From Ureibacillus xyleni (GTDB lineage: Bacteria > Bacillota > Bacilli > Bacillales_A > Planococcaceae): 64,000 bases of DNA. Positions 42,454 through 52,207 of the stretch are shown here, in pieces (position 1 is the stretch's first letter; each line of letters opens with the position of its first letter). The position numbers and the translations under genes are program-made. The stretch lies in the NCBI RefSeq assembly GCF_900217795.1, contig NZ_OBMQ01000007.1:32088-96087 (forward strand), in the 5' to 3' direction. The notes under the pieces are model-generated. The model searched no databases. It was not told where the DNA came from and saw only the letters and a program-made list of their open reading frames with translations.

Positions 42454-42791
42454 TAATTCTGATCTTGCTCTATTGAACTTTCCTCAGCAGTTGTTACAAC
42501 TTCAACTTGTTTCGGGGCTTTTCCCGTCTTCTTTAAAATAAAGTAGGCACAGCCAAAATTACAATATTCAAAAAGATAATCTTCAAAAGTACTTATTTTC
42601 GTATCGAAAGTTGCTTTTTGATTTTTATCATCGAAAAATCCTTTTAACCGCAGCTGACCGTATCCCCAATCGCCTACGATATAGTCATATTTCGTTAAAA
42701 TATCTGAGAATCGTGCGATAAATGCATCCTGTTGAAATCCATCCCGGACGTTTTCGACAATTTCATATGCATACCCCTCGGCAATAATCAT
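42453..42791 (-). CDS. yutD: YutD-like protein (DUF1027)
   Basis: 112 residues. IVGDWGYGQLRLKGFFDD and CNFGCAYFILKKTGK are conserved in DUF1027/YutD. Function unknown. Upstream of it lies lipA with reverse order on the same strand (lipA then yutD), suggesting one transcript. The C-terminal 20 residues are acidic and variable. Confidence 0.88.
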   Translation of the reverse strand: MIIAEGYAYEIVENVRDGFQQDAFIARFSDILTKYDYIVGDWGYGQLRLKGFFDDKNQKATFDTKISTFEDYLFEYCNFGCAYFILKKTGKAPKQVEVVTTAEESSIEQDQN

Positions 42792-42847
42792 CGAAAAATT
42801 CCCCCTATCTCCATACCATCCTTTTTAAGTCTAAAGGTAGTATGCCA

Positions 42848-43765
42848 TTATTTCATTTCTGCTTCAAGCTGTCTTGTTTTTGTTGCTTCATTTACTTGTT
42901 CATCAGCGTGATAGCTACTACGTACAAGCGGTCCTGCTTCACAATGTTTGAACCCTTTTTCCATAGCGATTTTACGTAGTTTGCCGAATTCAAGAGGAGA
43001 GTAATATTTTATTACTGGTAGATGTTTTTTCGTTGGCTGTAGATATTGGCCAATCGTCATAATATCTACGTTATTTGCACGTAAATCGTCCATCACTTCT
43101 AAGATTTCATCCCATTCTTCACCGAGACCAATCATTAATGATGATTTTGTTGGAATATCAGGTTGCATTTCTTTTGCACGTCTTAAAAATTCCAAAGAAC
43201 GATCATATTTTGCACGTGCACGAACTCTTGGTGTTAAACGGCGAACTGTTTCGATATTATGGTTTAAAATATCAGGTTTTGCATCCATTAACATTTGTAA
43301 GTTTTCCTCTACTCCACCTAAATCTGAAGGTAATACCTCAATTGATGTTTGAGGAGAGCGACGACGAATAGCACTTACCGTCTCAGCTAATACACCTGCT
43401 CCACCATCTTTTAAATCATCACGTGCAACCATTGTAATAACGACATGTTTTAAATTCATTATTTCAACAGATTCTGCAACACGTTCTGGTTCAGCTAAAT
43501 CTAATTCATTTGGTAATCCAGTTTTAACTGCACAGAAACGACAAGCACGTGTACAAACAGCACCAAGAATCATCATTGTTGCTGTTCTTCTCTCGCCCCA
43601 ACATTCGTGAATATTTGGACATCTTGCTTCCTCACAAACTGTGTGTAAGTTTTTTTCACGCATTAACTTTTTTAAACCTTTGTATTCATCGTTTGTATTT
43701 AGTTTTATTTTTAACCATTCGGGTTTTCGTAAAATTTCTTTTTCATTTGTAGGTTTACTAGTCAT
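42848..43765 (-). CDS. lipA: Lipoyl synthase
   Basis: 305 residues. Radical-SAM cluster motif CTRACRFC and the auxiliary cluster motif [12 protein letters not shown] are both visible, with [13 protein letters not shown] downstream. It inserts two sulfur atoms into octanoyl groups to form lipoate on 2-oxoacid dehydrogenases and GcvH. In B. subtilis lipA is yutB, in the same neighbourhood. Confidence 0.96.
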   Translation of the reverse strand: MTSKPTNEKEILRKPEWLKIKLNTNDEYKGLKKLMREKNLHTVCEEARCPNIHECWGERRTATMMILGAVCTRACRFCAVKTGLPNELDLAEPERVAESVEIMNLKHVVITMVARDDLKDGGAGVLAETVSAIRRRSPQTSIEVLPSDLGGVEENLQMLMDAKPDILNHNIETVRRLTPRVRARAKYDRSLEFLRRAKEMQPDIPTKSSLMIGLGEEWDEILEVMDDLRANNVDIMTIGQYLQPTKKHLPVIKYYSPLEFGKLRKIAMEKGFKHCEAGPLVRSSYHADEQVNEATKTRQLEAEMK

Positions 43766-43906
43766 TCTTTTTCAGCCCCAATCAATTATTTCAAAGAACA
43801 CATCTATAATGTTTTTCAAAAATAGTACAAAAATTTTAATATACTGATGTCAATGTAACATATTCCTACAAATGAAAACAACTAACTTTCTTTAATTCAT
43901 AGCTTC

Positions 43907-44686
43907 TTAATCCATTGGAACTGGCACCTCGATAGAAGGCTGTGCTCCATCTCCTCCGTTTGTATAAATATGCGGTACTTGACCTCGAACTAACCCAATT
44001 GCAACAGGAATCGTTTGTTCAACGGATGATTGCTTACTAGCAAAAGGAATAATAATTTGAACGTTAACAGTAAGATGAATGTTAACTTCTACTAATGCAT
44101 TGTTAATTCCAAATTCTTTGAAAGATGTCGCTACATCACTCGCCACATTCCCAATAATATGGAAACGAATTGGCACTCTAGGACCTAAATTTCCTAGTAA
44201 GGGCAAATTCAATGCTTGAGCAATTGGAACGAAGAATACAATTCCATCACCCTTTTGAATTTCGCTTATATCATATTCAACATTTTCTAAGTCCGGTAAC
44301 TGGGTTAAATCCCCTTGTTCTGCCAGTTGTAAATGTTCTTTAACAAGTGTGACCGTTTCTGCCCGAACTTTATTAATAATTTCCGTATTAAAACGAGTCG
44401 TTAACATATAATCCGATTCTGACGGCAAATCTTCAATAATTTCATTTACATCTAAAACGGTAGACGTTCTTGCATTAATGGCTTTACTAACTACGTGTGA
44501 GGCAATTTTAAATGTTTGTACTTCTGCATACTGTAAATATGTGGGCATTAAACGTGCATTTAATGTATATAAAAATAAAATAACCGCCACCACAAAACTA
44601 AAAATAAATAACGCAAATCGATTGGACCTTCTACGCCGCTTTGTGTGATAAAATTGCATTCTTCTTCTTGGTCGACGAGAAAACAA
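43907..44686 (-). CDS. yunB: Sporulation protein YunB
   Basis: 259 residues: basic N-terminus, one membrane helix (FALFIFSFVVAVILFLYTLN), then an extracytoplasmic domain with IRFHIIGNVASDVATSFKEF and NIHLTVNVQIIIPF. Matches the YunB family induced in the mother cell during sporulation. Start taken as TTG at 44686, five bases after GGGGGAG, which lies in a hairpin after the HD-GYP gene. Confidence 0.85.
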   Translation of the reverse strand: MFSRRPRRRMQFYHTKRRRRSNRFALFIFSFVVAVILFLYTLNARLMPTYLQYAEVQTFKIASHVVSKAINARTSTVLDVNEIIEDLPSESDYMLTTRFNTEIINKVRAETVTLVKEHLQLAEQGDLTQLPDLENVEYDISEIQKGDGIVFFVPIAQALNLPLLGNLGPRVPIRFHIIGNVASDVATSFKEFGINNALVEVNIHLTVNVQIIIPFASKQSSVEQTIPVAIGLVRGQVPHIYTNGGDGAQPSIEVPVPMD

Positions 44687-44689
44687 AAC

Positions 44690-44725
44690 ATCTCCCCCTG
44701 CTCCAATTTATGAACAGGGGGAGAT
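44690..44725 (-). promoter_or_regulatory. Hairpin overlapping the yunB ribosome-binding site
   Basis: On the minus strand ATCTCCCCCTG pairs with CAGGGGGAGAT over a 14-base loop. It begins two bases after the HD-GYP stop, and its 3' arm contains the GGGGGAG binding site of yunB. It may terminate weakly (T-rich sequence follows) or reduce yunB translation on readthrough transcripts. Confidence 0.7.
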
Positions 44726-44727
44726 AT

Positions 44728-45831
44728 CTATTCAATATTCACAATATAATCTGTTTCAACTTTTTCTATCAAAACACTCTTTTCGGCTGCTAAACTTAGC
44801 AAGTAAGTTGATTTTAACAGCGTATTATTTTCTTCAAAGATTCGAATATGTGGCAAAGCAGAATTTTCAATGTTTTGTTTTGCAACAACACCACGTCTAC
44901 CGTCCGACAGTAATACAATTGAACCATTTGGATAATGAACAATACTACGTTTCAATGCATCTACTACTCGCGAGTCAAACATAGTACCTTTACCTGACTC
45001 TATTATTTCAATGCCTTGAGATGGTAACATTTTCTTACGGTACACTCGATTTGACGTAACTGCATCGAAAACATCTGCAACCGCAATTATTTTTGCAAAT
45101 GGGTGAATTTCATAGTCTACCAATCCTCTAGGGTATCCACTTCCATCTAGTCGCTCGTGGTGTTGAAAAGCGCAATGTGCAACAAGTAATGAAACAGTAT
45201 GTAAATTCCGTAAAATATCAAATCCGTACCGCGCATGTTTTTTCATTGTTTCGTATTCTTCATCAGTTAATCTACCTGGCTTTAATAAAATGTCTGTTGG
45301 AATCACCATTTTACCAACATCATGTAATAGTGCTCCAATTCCAATTGTTTTTAAGTCTGCGTAAGAGTAGCCTAACTCTTTTGCAATGGCTAAAGAATAA
45401 AGAGTTACTTGGAAAGAATGTTGATAAATATATTCATCGTATATAAGTGTATCTGTTAATATTGTTAAAATCTCTTCATTTTTCGTTACAGAGTTTAACA
45501 AATCATCTACAAGTTCCCCTATAACTTTGGATTGTTGATCTAATACTAGTGATGCTGAATAACTATTTAGACCTTTAACTTTATTAAATGATTCAGTAAT
45601 TTGTTTAACAGCTTTTGTTCTTTTAGCATGCGAAACGGTTTCTTCGATTTCAATTCCACTCGATATTTCATCCTCAATGTACAAATATTGTATACCTAAT
45701 TGTTTTAGACGTTTTATAATCCCATCTGATACAACGACATTTTTTTGTAAAAGAGGATGCCCAGCTTCATTCCAAATCGTTCTACCGATTACCATACCTG
45801 TTGTCAGTACGTTGATGGATATAAGACGCAT
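44728..45831 (-). CDS. HD-GYP domain phosphodiesterase
   Basis: 367 residues. N-terminal 110 residues are a variable signalling part; the HD-GYP domain follows with GALLHDVGKMVIPTDILLKP, ILRNLHTVSLLVAHCAFQHH and HHERLDGSGYPRGL. Metal-binding His/Asp and the GYP motif are intact, so c-di-GMP hydrolysis is likely. No receiver domain. Not part of the yun cluster in B. subtilis. Confidence 0.88.
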   Translation of the reverse strand: MRLISINVLTTGMVIGRTIWNEAGHPLLQKNVVVSDGIIKRLKQLGIQYLYIEDEISSGIEIEETVSHAKRTKAVKQITESFNKVKGLNSYSASLVLDQQSKVIGELVDDLLNSVTKNEEILTILTDTLIYDEYIYQHSFQVTLYSLAIAKELGYSYADLKTIGIGALLHDVGKMVIPTDILLKPGRLTDEEYETMKKHARYGFDILRNLHTVSLLVAHCAFQHHERLDGSGYPRGLVDYEIHPFAKIIAVADVFDAVTSNRVYRKKMLPSQGIEIIESGKGTMFDSRVVDALKRSIVHYPNGSIVLLSDGRRGVVAKQNIENSALPHIRIFEENNTLLKSTYLLSLAAEKSVLIEKVETDYIVNIE

Positions 45832-45914
45832 TGGGTTTTTTCCCTCGATTCTATTTCTGTGAAGTTAATTTAACCAATGCTAAAAATATTATATATTTAT
45901 TCAATAATTGTCAA

Positions 45915-47276
45915 TTAAAGTTTATTTTTAACAAACTCCGCCAATATATCACGTAAGAACATTGGTAAATAATAATGTTTTTTGGCATATTTAAAATTCG
46001 GGAAAAAGTAACCAAAAGTAAACATATCTAGAGTGGCAAGTTTATATTGTTGATTTAAATCGGCTAATTTACCATTTATTAATAATTCTCGATTGTGATT
46101 CATTGAAAATTGATATGTGAGCATTTTACCAAAAATCGACCCTCTAAACCCAAGCCCTTTTAACTCTAGCAATGGCCATTCCTCATTTTGCGCTTGCAAG
46201 TAAACTTCCTTTAATTCTTTTCCAGATAACTCTATTACACAAACATTAATTGGATGAGGTAAAATTTTATGAATATCGTAGTTTGTAATAAGTCCTTTTT
46301 TCAAGTGATCAAGGAAAATTCCCGCATTAAACATTGTACAATCTGCCTGTGTAAAATCTAGAATTGCATCTGAAAATAGCTTTGAGAGTGCTGAATAGTG
46401 AAACCATTCTTTATTGTAAAACTGAGTCGTTTCAAAGAGAGGGGTTTGTAATAACTGCTTTCCTTCTTCCGAGAGCTTGGACAAAAAGTTTCCTTCCCCA
46501 TTTACCTCAGGGAGCAACGCATTTTCGACTACCATTTCGTCCTTCTTTATTAACTTGCGAGTAGTATGATCAAATTGTAATTTTAAGTGCCCAGTGTATA
46601 AACCAAATTTTCCGCAACCAGTTAACAACACATTATTGATAACTTTCCCTTCCTCGAATAAATGGTGCGTATGAGAACCAAAAATGACGTCAATGGTTGG
46701 ACAAAGATTTGCTAACAGCTCATCTTCTGTAATGCCTAAATGCGACATACAGAGGATGATATCGACTTCTTCTTTTAAATGGTTTACTACTTCTATAATT
46801 TTTTCTTTTGGATCAACTACATGCCAATTGAGTTCTTTATAAAATGCATCAAAAATGGCTGTTGCTCCAACGACCCCTATTTTCGTACCATACTTAGTTT
46901 GTAGAATCGTATATGGCTTTAACCAATTCGGTTCTTCCCCCTCTATTGGCTTAATATTTGCTACTACTACATCAAAATCTGCTTCATTATAAAGGTTATA
47001 TAAATCGTCAAATGACAAAGTAATGCCTTCATTATTACCGATTGTTACTACATCATATTGTGCTTCGTTTAATAATTTCACATTACCTTTACCGATTGTT
47101 GCTTCGGTATAAATGTTTGAACGATCTAGGTGGTCACCAATATCAAAAAGGAAACTCGGCTCTCCTAATTTTGCATATTGTACCCGTTGTTCTTTTATAA
47201 AGTGTTGCATTCGCACCCAATACTCAAAATGGCTATGTATATCATTCGTATGAAAAATATGGATGTTCTCAAGCAT
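45915..47276 (-). CDS. yunD: 5'-nucleotidase/2',3'-cyclic phosphodiesterase family protein (YunD)
   Basis: About 453 residues. Metallophosphoesterase core: HIFHTNDIHSHFE, LFDIGDHLDRSN, VTIGNNEGIT, LCMSHLGIT and IFGSHTHHLF. C-terminal domain of the 5'-nucleotidase type. No signal peptide, so it acts inside, as with YunD. Start at 47276 is preferred over a TTG at 47294. Start region overlaps yunE's end. Confidence 0.9.
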   Translation of the reverse strand: MLENIHIFHTNDIHSHFEYWVRMQHFIKEQRVQYAKLGEPSFLFDIGDHLDRSNIYTEATIGKGNVKLLNEAQYDVVTIGNNEGITLSFDDLYNLYNEADFDVVVANIKPIEGEEPNWLKPYTILQTKYGTKIGVVGATAIFDAFYKELNWHVVDPKEKIIEVVNHLKEEVDIILCMSHLGITEDELLANLCPTIDVIFGSHTHHLFEEGKVINNVLLTGCGKFGLYTGHLKLQFDHTTRKLIKKDEMVVENALLPEVNGEGNFLSKLSEEGKQLLQTPLFETTQFYNKEWFHYSALSKLFSDAILDFTQADCTMFNAGIFLDHLKKGLITNYDIHKILPHPINVCVIELSGKELKEVYLQAQNEEWPLLELKGLGFRGSIFGKMLTYQFSMNHNRELLINGKLADLNQQYKLATLDMFTFGYFFPNFKYAKKHYYLPMFLRDILAEFVKNKL

Positions 47277-47290
47277 TTTCACACCATCTC

Positions 47291-48118
47291 TCAATTATTA
47301 AATATTCCTTCTATAATAGACCTTATACCCATTAATAACATAACAACTTGTAAAATAGTGACAACTGTTTTTGAACTCATTTTTTTATTTAAAGCTGCCC
47401 CTAATTTTGCACCAACATAAGCACCAATTATTACTGGAATTGTATAACTCCAAGGCACATTTCCTAAAAAAATATGACTTGCAGAATTTACGATAGATGT
47501 CAAAAAAACTAAAAACATCGATGTGGCTACAGCGACATGGGGTGGAAATAGAAACAATAATACCATCGCAGGTACAATTAATGACCCTCCCCCTATACCA
47601 AACAATCCTGAAATAATGCCTACAAAAAAGGTGAAGATTATTCCAAACCATATTGGATAGCCGTACTCATGTTCAGTACCATTTTTATCTGTAAAATGTC
47701 TTTTCATCCCATGATTCACAAACCAATGAATCGGTTTTAACTTATTTCGAACAAGTAACAATGTTGAAATAAAAATTAAGAAAATGCCGAAATATAAGTT
47801 AAAAGAAGGTAAATCAAGGCTTTTATTTAAATAAGCACCTAGCATCGTTCCTGGAATACTACCTATAAAAAAGATAAAGCCACTTTTAAAATCGATTTGT
47901 TTAGACTTTACATAAGAAAGCGTAGAAGATAATCCGGTGAAGATCATCATCACTACAGATAGCCCTACAACTCTTTGGGGTGTGATATCTGGGAAATATC
48001 CTAGTTCTACACCTACAAATAATGTTGCGGGTATTAATATAACGCCGCCTCCAAGACCAACCAAAGCACCAACAATTCCCGCACATAATGCAATGATTGC
48101 TAATAATAGTAATTCCAT
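47291..48118 (-). CDS. yunE: TauE/SafE family anion permease (YunE)
   Basis: 275 residues with eight or so membrane segments and glycine-rich repeats (AGIVGALVGLGGGVILIPA and GIISGLFGIGGGSLIVPAMV), which define the sulfite exporter/TauE-SafE family. Likely exports sulfite or a related anion. The link with the sulfate cluster 1 kb away is suggestive. Confidence 0.88.
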   Translation of the reverse strand: MELLLLAIIALCAGIVGALVGLGGGVILIPATLFVGVELGYFPDITPQRVVGLSVVMMIFTGLSSTLSYVKSKQIDFKSGFIFFIGSIPGTMLGAYLNKSLDLPSFNLYFGIFLIFISTLLLVRNKLKPIHWFVNHGMKRHFTDKNGTEHEYGYPIWFGIIFTFFVGIISGLFGIGGGSLIVPAMVLLFLFPPHVAVATSMFLVFLTSIVNSASHIFLGNVPWSYTIPVIIGAYVGAKLGAALNKKMSSKTVVTILQVVMLLMGIRSIIEGIFNN

Positions 48119-48975
48119 TAAAATTCCCCTTCAAAAAGATCTAATTGCTTTGGAGAAAGGCCTTCAAAATCTAGATCTAAAATTTCTTGTAATGTTTTAG
48201 CATTTTTCGCCGCGTGATGTCCAGAGTTGTTATTAAAAAGGACATACACTTCATCACACTGTTGTTCTAATTTTTTCATGTTTGAGGCTAAATCATAAAG
48301 TTCTTCATCGTTATAATCGTATAGAAAACGCACTTCTCTCCAATTTTCTGTCGACCCTGAATTTCTCCATCCGAAAACATTTCTTCCATGAATCCGAACG
48401 AGTGTCTTGTTTGAAGTTGGAATTGGAACAAAAGGAATTGATCCTACACCTGCCTGTGGTTCGTCGCATACAGAGTGAATAAATTCATTTTCGTTTAAAA
48501 AATCCAGTGTTTCTTGTTTCCTCTCCTTGCTATACCATGTTTGGTTACGAAACTCAATAGCAACGGGGAAATCAGCAAATTGCTGTTTTATATAACGTAT
48601 ATATTGTACATTTTTCGTTGTACAATCAAACCAAGGTGGAAATTGTACAAGTATCATCGCAAGTTTATTTGCACTTTGAAACGACTTGGCACATTGACGA
48701 AAGGCTTCAAACATCTCACTCCGAGACTCAAAGGGATTTTCATCTCTGAGATGCCCTGTTATTCCTTGGTACGCTTTAACGATAAACTGAAATTGTTCTG
48801 GTGTTTCTCTTACCCATTTTTCAATATTCGTTGTGGATGGAATAGCATAAAAGGATGTATCCACTTCAACAATAGGAAAGTGGCTGCTATAATCGTATAG
48901 TTTTTCTCTCTTTGATGAATTTGTCCGATAGATTGACGGATGATCGCCCCAACCTGTGAGACCTATTTTTATCAT
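48118..48975 (-). CDS. yunF: DUF72 family protein (YunF)
   Basis: 285 residues from the ATG at 48975 (SD AGGTGA). TIM-barrel-like DUF72: KIGLTGWGDHPSIY, VDTSFYAIPSTTNIEKW, QFPPWFDCT, VAIEFRNQTWY and EVYVLFNNNSGHHAAKNA. Function not established. First of the yunF-yunE-yunD operon, overlapping yunE by one base. Confidence 0.88.
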   Translation of the reverse strand: MIKIGLTGWGDHPSIYRTNSSKREKLYDYSSHFPIVEVDTSFYAIPSTTNIEKWVRETPEQFQFIVKAYQGITGHLRDENPFESRSEMFEAFRQCAKSFQSANKLAMILVQFPPWFDCTTKNVQYIRYIKQQFADFPVAIEFRNQTWYSKERKQETLDFLNENEFIHSVCDEPQAGVGSIPFVPIPTSNKTLVRIHGRNVFGWRNSGSTENWREVRFLYDYNDEELYDLASNMKKLEQQCDEVYVLFNNNSGHHAAKNAKTLQEILDLDFEGLSPKQLDLFEGEF

Positions 48976-49052
48976 TATCTTCACCTATTTTACCTTATTT
49001 TACATTACTTCATATTTATTCTTTCATTCATTTCTTCTAGTATAAACGAAAA

Positions 49053-49096
49053 AAGAAAAAAGTTCGTTTACGCTAATTGCATAAAACGAACTTTTT
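49053..49096 (-). terminator. Terminator after the yezD-like gene
   Basis: GTTCGTTT pairs with AAAACGAAC over a 14-base loop, with A and T runs on both sides. Confidence 0.8.
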
Positions 49097-49105
49097 CCTA
49101 TCTTC

Positions 49106-49252
49106 CTATTTAATTCTAATTTTTTCATTTTTATCAATTTGTACAACATGTTGGTCTTGTATAACAAGAGTGATTGAACCATAACTAATATTTTGAATCA
49201 TTTTTTCAATATTTTTTAATGCTAATTCAATGTTTTCTTGTCTTTTACTCAT
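49106..49252 (-). CDS. yezD: YezD-like protein (DUF2292)
   Basis: 48 residues, too short for standard lists: MSKRQENIELALKNIEKMIQ, then SYGSITLVIQDQHVVQIDKN and KIRIK. This matches the DUF2292/YezD family, which is found beside sulfur assimilation genes in Firmicutes. The ATG follows AAAGGA. Its place next to cysK fits that pattern. Confidence 0.8.
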   Translation of the reverse strand: MSKRQENIELALKNIEKMIQNISYGSITLVIQDQHVVQIDKNEKIRIK

Positions 49253-49624
49253 GTTTCATTTTCCTTTCTTTATTTGATTTTTACTAAATCCTATTCGACT
49301 CATTTTTTATTTAAAACCTCCATTGTAATTATTCGCATAAAAATACTATGTTTTAATAAATAAAAAGAAGACTCAACCTATATACAGTATGGTGCAAGAG
49401 TATAGTGGCTGAATCTCTAGTTTTCTAGTGAATTCTTCTGTTATGTTTTTAAGTTTTTTGATTATTCTTTAAATGAATTATACAACAAAACAAATTAGAA
49501 TACTAGGTATTTATAAAAATTTATTTACTGTTTGATTATCTAAGAAGGCTCCATCCTTTTCCTTTTCAATGGATTACTATACAATACAACCAATAAGAAA
49601 ACTCAGGTTTAAGGTGTGATAAAC
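49253..49624. other. Divergent leader region of yezD-like gene and cysK
   Basis: No gene. A small hairpin CTAG (49417-49420) / CTAG (49425-49428) with loop TTTT is preceded by CTGA (49409-49412), reminiscent of the mini-hairpins in the other sulfur leaders, but no terminator follows. No consensus promoter for cysK could be fixed. Confidence 0.4.
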
Positions 49625-50551
49625 ATGTCAGCAAAATTATTTCATTCTGTTTTAGAACTTCTAGGTAACACGCCAATCGTTAAGTTAAATCATTTAGTGG
49701 ATTCCAATTGTGCTGAAGTATTAGTTAAATTAGAATATTTTAATCCAAGCAGAAGTGTGAAAGATCGAGCTGCTTTTTCTTTAATTGAAACTGCTGAACA
49801 ACAGGGAAAATTGAAAAAGGGCGCAACGATTATTGAACCGACTAGCGGCAACACAGGAATAGGATTAGCTATGAATGCAGCTGTTAAAGGATATAAAGCA
49901 ATTTTTGTAATGCCGGATAACATGTCAAAAGAACGAATAGCAATTTTAAAAGCTTATGGGGCAAAGGTAGTATTAACTCCTGCAGCAGAAAAAATGCCCG
50001 GTGCTGTAAAAAAAGCACTAGAACTTCATCAACAGATTGAAAACAGCTTTGTGCCACAGCAATTTGAAAATTCTGCAAATCCAGCGATACACCGAAAAAC
50101 AACGGCAAAAGAAATTTTAGAACAAACTCATGGCCAATTAGATGCTTTTGTTGCCACTGCTGGCACAGGTGGAACAATAACTGGCACAGGAGAAGTATTA
50201 AAAGAAAAAATCCCAAATCTTGAAATTGTTGTTGTAGAACCAAAAGGATCCCCTGTTCTCTCAGGTGGTGAACCCGGTCCACATAAAATTGTAGGTACTA
50301 GCCCTGGGTTTATCCCTCCAATATTAAATCGACAAATATTTGATAAAATCGTGCTCGTAGAAGATGAAGATGCTTGGCAAACTACACGAAACTTAGCAAA
50401 AAAAGAAGGTTTACTATTAGGCCCTTCCTCTGGTGCAGCTGTTTGGACTGCCATTCAAGTTGCCAAATCGTTAGGCCCTGGTAAAAGAGTGCTATGTATC
50501 GCCCCAGATAATGGTGAACGATATCTTAGTATTGAAGGTTTATTCAGTTAA
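49625..50551 (+). CDS. cysK: Cysteine synthase (O-acetylserine sulfhydrylase)
   Basis: 308 residues. PLP lysine in [16 protein letters not shown], substrate loop [11 protein letters not shown], phosphate-binding [14 protein letters not shown], and GPSSGAAVW. It joins sulfide and O-acetylserine to make cysteine, the end point of the pathway encoded next door. Start at 49625 follows AAGGTG; a GTG nine bases upstream is less likely. Confidence 0.93.
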   Translation: MSAKLFHSVLELLGNTPIVKLNHLVDSNCAEVLVKLEYFNPSRSVKDRAAFSLIETAEQQGKLKKGATIIEPTSGNTGIGLAMNAAVKGYKAIFVMPDNMSKERIAILKAYGAKVVLTPAAEKMPGAVKKALELHQQIENSFVPQQFENSANPAIHRKTTAKEILEQTHGQLDAFVATAGTGGTITGTGEVLKEKIPNLEIVVVEPKGSPVLSGGEPGPHKIVGTSPGFIPPILNRQIFDKIVLVEDEDAWQTTRNLAKKEGLLLGPSSGAAVWTAIQVAKSLGPGKRVLCIAPDNGERYLSIEGLFS

Positions 50552-50556
50552 TTCGA

Positions 50557-50830
50557 AGCAGCTCCCACAATGAAGTAGGGCACTGAAAAAGTCGATTTTA
50601 ATAAATTTTTATAATAAAAATAAGCTCAGATCTTTTAGGAAGTGGGATTCACGAAGACTCCTACGGGAACAGCTTGAGCTGAAGACCCCGCAGGAGCTTG
50701 CGACGAGGAGGCTGAAGCCAAGCCCGTGGAAAGCGAAGTGAATCCCACCTTCTATTTAGAAGCAAATAATTACTATAAATTTTTATCGGTATTTAGTTTT
50801 TCAGTGGCTTCCAATGAAGTGGGGGCTCTT
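50557..50830. repeat. Large palindromic repeat element with internal Bacillales-type repeat
   Basis: The two ends are imperfect inverted repeats (50560-50592 and 50796-50828), e.g. CACTGAAAAA against TTTTTCAGTG. The centre (50642-50748) starts GTGGGATTCAC and ends with its exact complement GTGAATCCCAC, and holds CTCC-TACGGG / CCCGCAGGAG arms and GACGAGGAGGCT. This resembles the interspersed repeats found many times in Bacillus and Lysinibacillus genomes. No gene inside. MITE-like, mobility unknown. Confidence 0.75.
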
Positions 50831-50839
50831 TATATATAT

Positions 50840-51916
50840 TTACTGATAAATTTCATCAAATGTTCCACCATCAGCAAAGTGCGTTTTTTGTGCTTCTTGC
50901 CAACCACCAAACTCATCAATTGTAATTAAGTTTAAATCTTGGAATTGATCTTTATATTTTTCTAAAATCTCTTCATTACGAGGTCTGTAATAATTTTTTG
51001 CTGCAACTTCCTGACCTACATCTGTGTATAAGTATTGTAAATAGCCTTCCGCTACTTCACGAGTTCCTTTTTTATCTACAACCTTATCAACAATTGCAAC
51101 TGGCGGCTCTGCTAAAATACTTAAAGATGGTGTCACAATCTCGAATTCACCCTTACCTAATTCATTTAAAGAAAGGTATGCTTCATTTTCCCATGCAATT
51201 AACACATCCCCGATACCACGTTCAACAAATGTTGTCGTTGAACCACGTGCACCAGAATCTAATACTTCTACATTGCCATATAAGTCTTTCATAAATTGTT
51301 TAATCTTTGCTTCGTCACCGTTAAACTGTTTATCTGCAAATGCCCATGCCGCTAAGTAATTCCAGCGAGCTCCACCACTAGTTTTAGGGTTCGGTGTAAT
51401 TACAGATACACCATCCTTCGTTAAATCATCCCAATCTGTAATTCCTTTTGGGTTACCTTTACGAACTAGAAATACAATGGTTGAAGTATAAGGGGAAGAA
51501 TTATTTTCAAATTCTGTTTGCCAATCCTCGTTTAATAATGCTCGAGATAATGCAATTTCATCAATATCATAAGCTAATGCTAGTGTTACAACATCTGCTT
51601 GTAGTCCATCAATTACTGCCCGACCTTGCTTACCAGAACCACCGTGTGATTGTTGGAAAGTAACGATCTGACCTTTTTCTTCTTTCCAATGCTTAGCAAA
51701 TGCTTCGTTAAATTCAGCATATAACTCTCGAGTTGGATCGTATGAAACGTTTAATAATTCCACTGGCTTTTTTGATGAAGTGTCGTTTGATGCTTCCCCG
51801 GATGTTTCTACTGTTTCTTCATTTACTTCTTCTTTTGTCTCACTACTGCAAGCTGCTAATACCAATAACAGCGCGGCGATTAGAAATGGAAATAAAAATT
51901 TTTGAGTGTTCTTCAT
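50840..51916 (-). CDS. sbp: Sulfate-binding lipoprotein (copy 1)
   Basis: 358 residues. Lipoprotein signal peptide with lipobox LAACSS (Cys at about 23), an acidic linker, then the sulfate-binding fold: [57 protein letters not shown] and [13 protein letters not shown]. It captures sulfate or thiosulfate outside for CysTWA. Own promoter and two attenuator-like terminators precede it. About three quarters identical to copy 2. Confidence 0.93.
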   Translation of the reverse strand: MKNTQKFLFPFLIAALLLVLAACSSETKEEVNEETVETSGEASNDTSSKKPVELLNVSYDPTRELYAEFNEAFAKHWKEEKGQIVTFQQSHGGSGKQGRAVIDGLQADVVTLALAYDIDEIALSRALLNEDWQTEFENNSSPYTSTIVFLVRKGNPKGITDWDDLTKDGVSVITPNPKTSGGARWNYLAAWAFADKQFNGDEAKIKQFMKDLYGNVEVLDSGARGSTTTFVERGIGDVLIAWENEAYLSLNELGKGEFEIVTPSLSILAEPPVAIVDKVVDKKGTREVAEGYLQYLYTDVGQEVAAKNYYRPRNEEILEKYKDQFQDLNLITIDEFGGWQEAQKTHFADGGTFDEIYQ

Positions 51917-51987
51917 GTTTCATTTCTCCTTTTAAATTTATTTAATTTATTAATATACTTGGATTTAAAACATTCGTGACCAAAAGT

Positions 51988-52045
51988 AAAAATGCTCAGA
52001 TACAATGGGAATCATCGTTATCTGAGCCTCTGGATGACCAGTGAG
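51988..52045 (-). terminator. Sulfur leader attenuator E2 (proximal to sbp copy 1)
   Basis: Mini-hairpin CTGG (52041-52038) TCAT CCAG (52033-52030), preceded by CTCA, followed by A and then a terminator GGCTCAGATA / TATCTGAGC with ATTTTTA. Second of two in the sbp leader. Confidence 0.75.
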
Positions 52046-52060
52046 CAGAGCAGAATATAC

Positions 52061-52114
52061 AAAAAGTCGCTATTTCAAATAAATGAAATAGCGACCTTTA
52101 GGGAATCTAATCAG
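52061..52114 (-). terminator. Sulfur leader attenuator E1 (distal)
   Basis: Mini-hairpin TTAG (52110-52107) ATTCC CTAA (52101-52098), preceded by CTGA, followed by A and then GGTCGCTATTTCA / TTGAAATAGCGAC with TTTTT. It lies downstream of the promoter at 52159-52186, so it is part of the sbp leader, not only an end for cysA. Confidence 0.75.
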
Positions 52115-52158
52115 TCTTGTAAGTTCTAAATCTCAAATCCTATTAAATTTGTAAGAAT

Positions 52159-52186
52159 ACTATAACATAACTGGTAAATTTGTCAA
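52159..52186 (-). promoter_or_regulatory. Promoter of sbp copy 1
   Basis: On the minus strand TTGACA (52186-52181), 16-base spacer, TATAGT (52164-52159). It starts a roughly 240-nt leader with two attenuator-like elements. Lies just after the cysA stop. Confidence 0.8.
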
Positions 52187-52207
52187 CAGTTACCTTTAAA
52201 TATTTTT

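Noticed and set aside
51917..52200. T-box or guanidine/ykkC riboswitch before sbp
   Set aside because: No AGGGTGGNACCGCG T-box core and no CTAGGGTTCCG ykkC core. CTAGGGATC in the cysH leader looks similar to the latter but lacks the rest.
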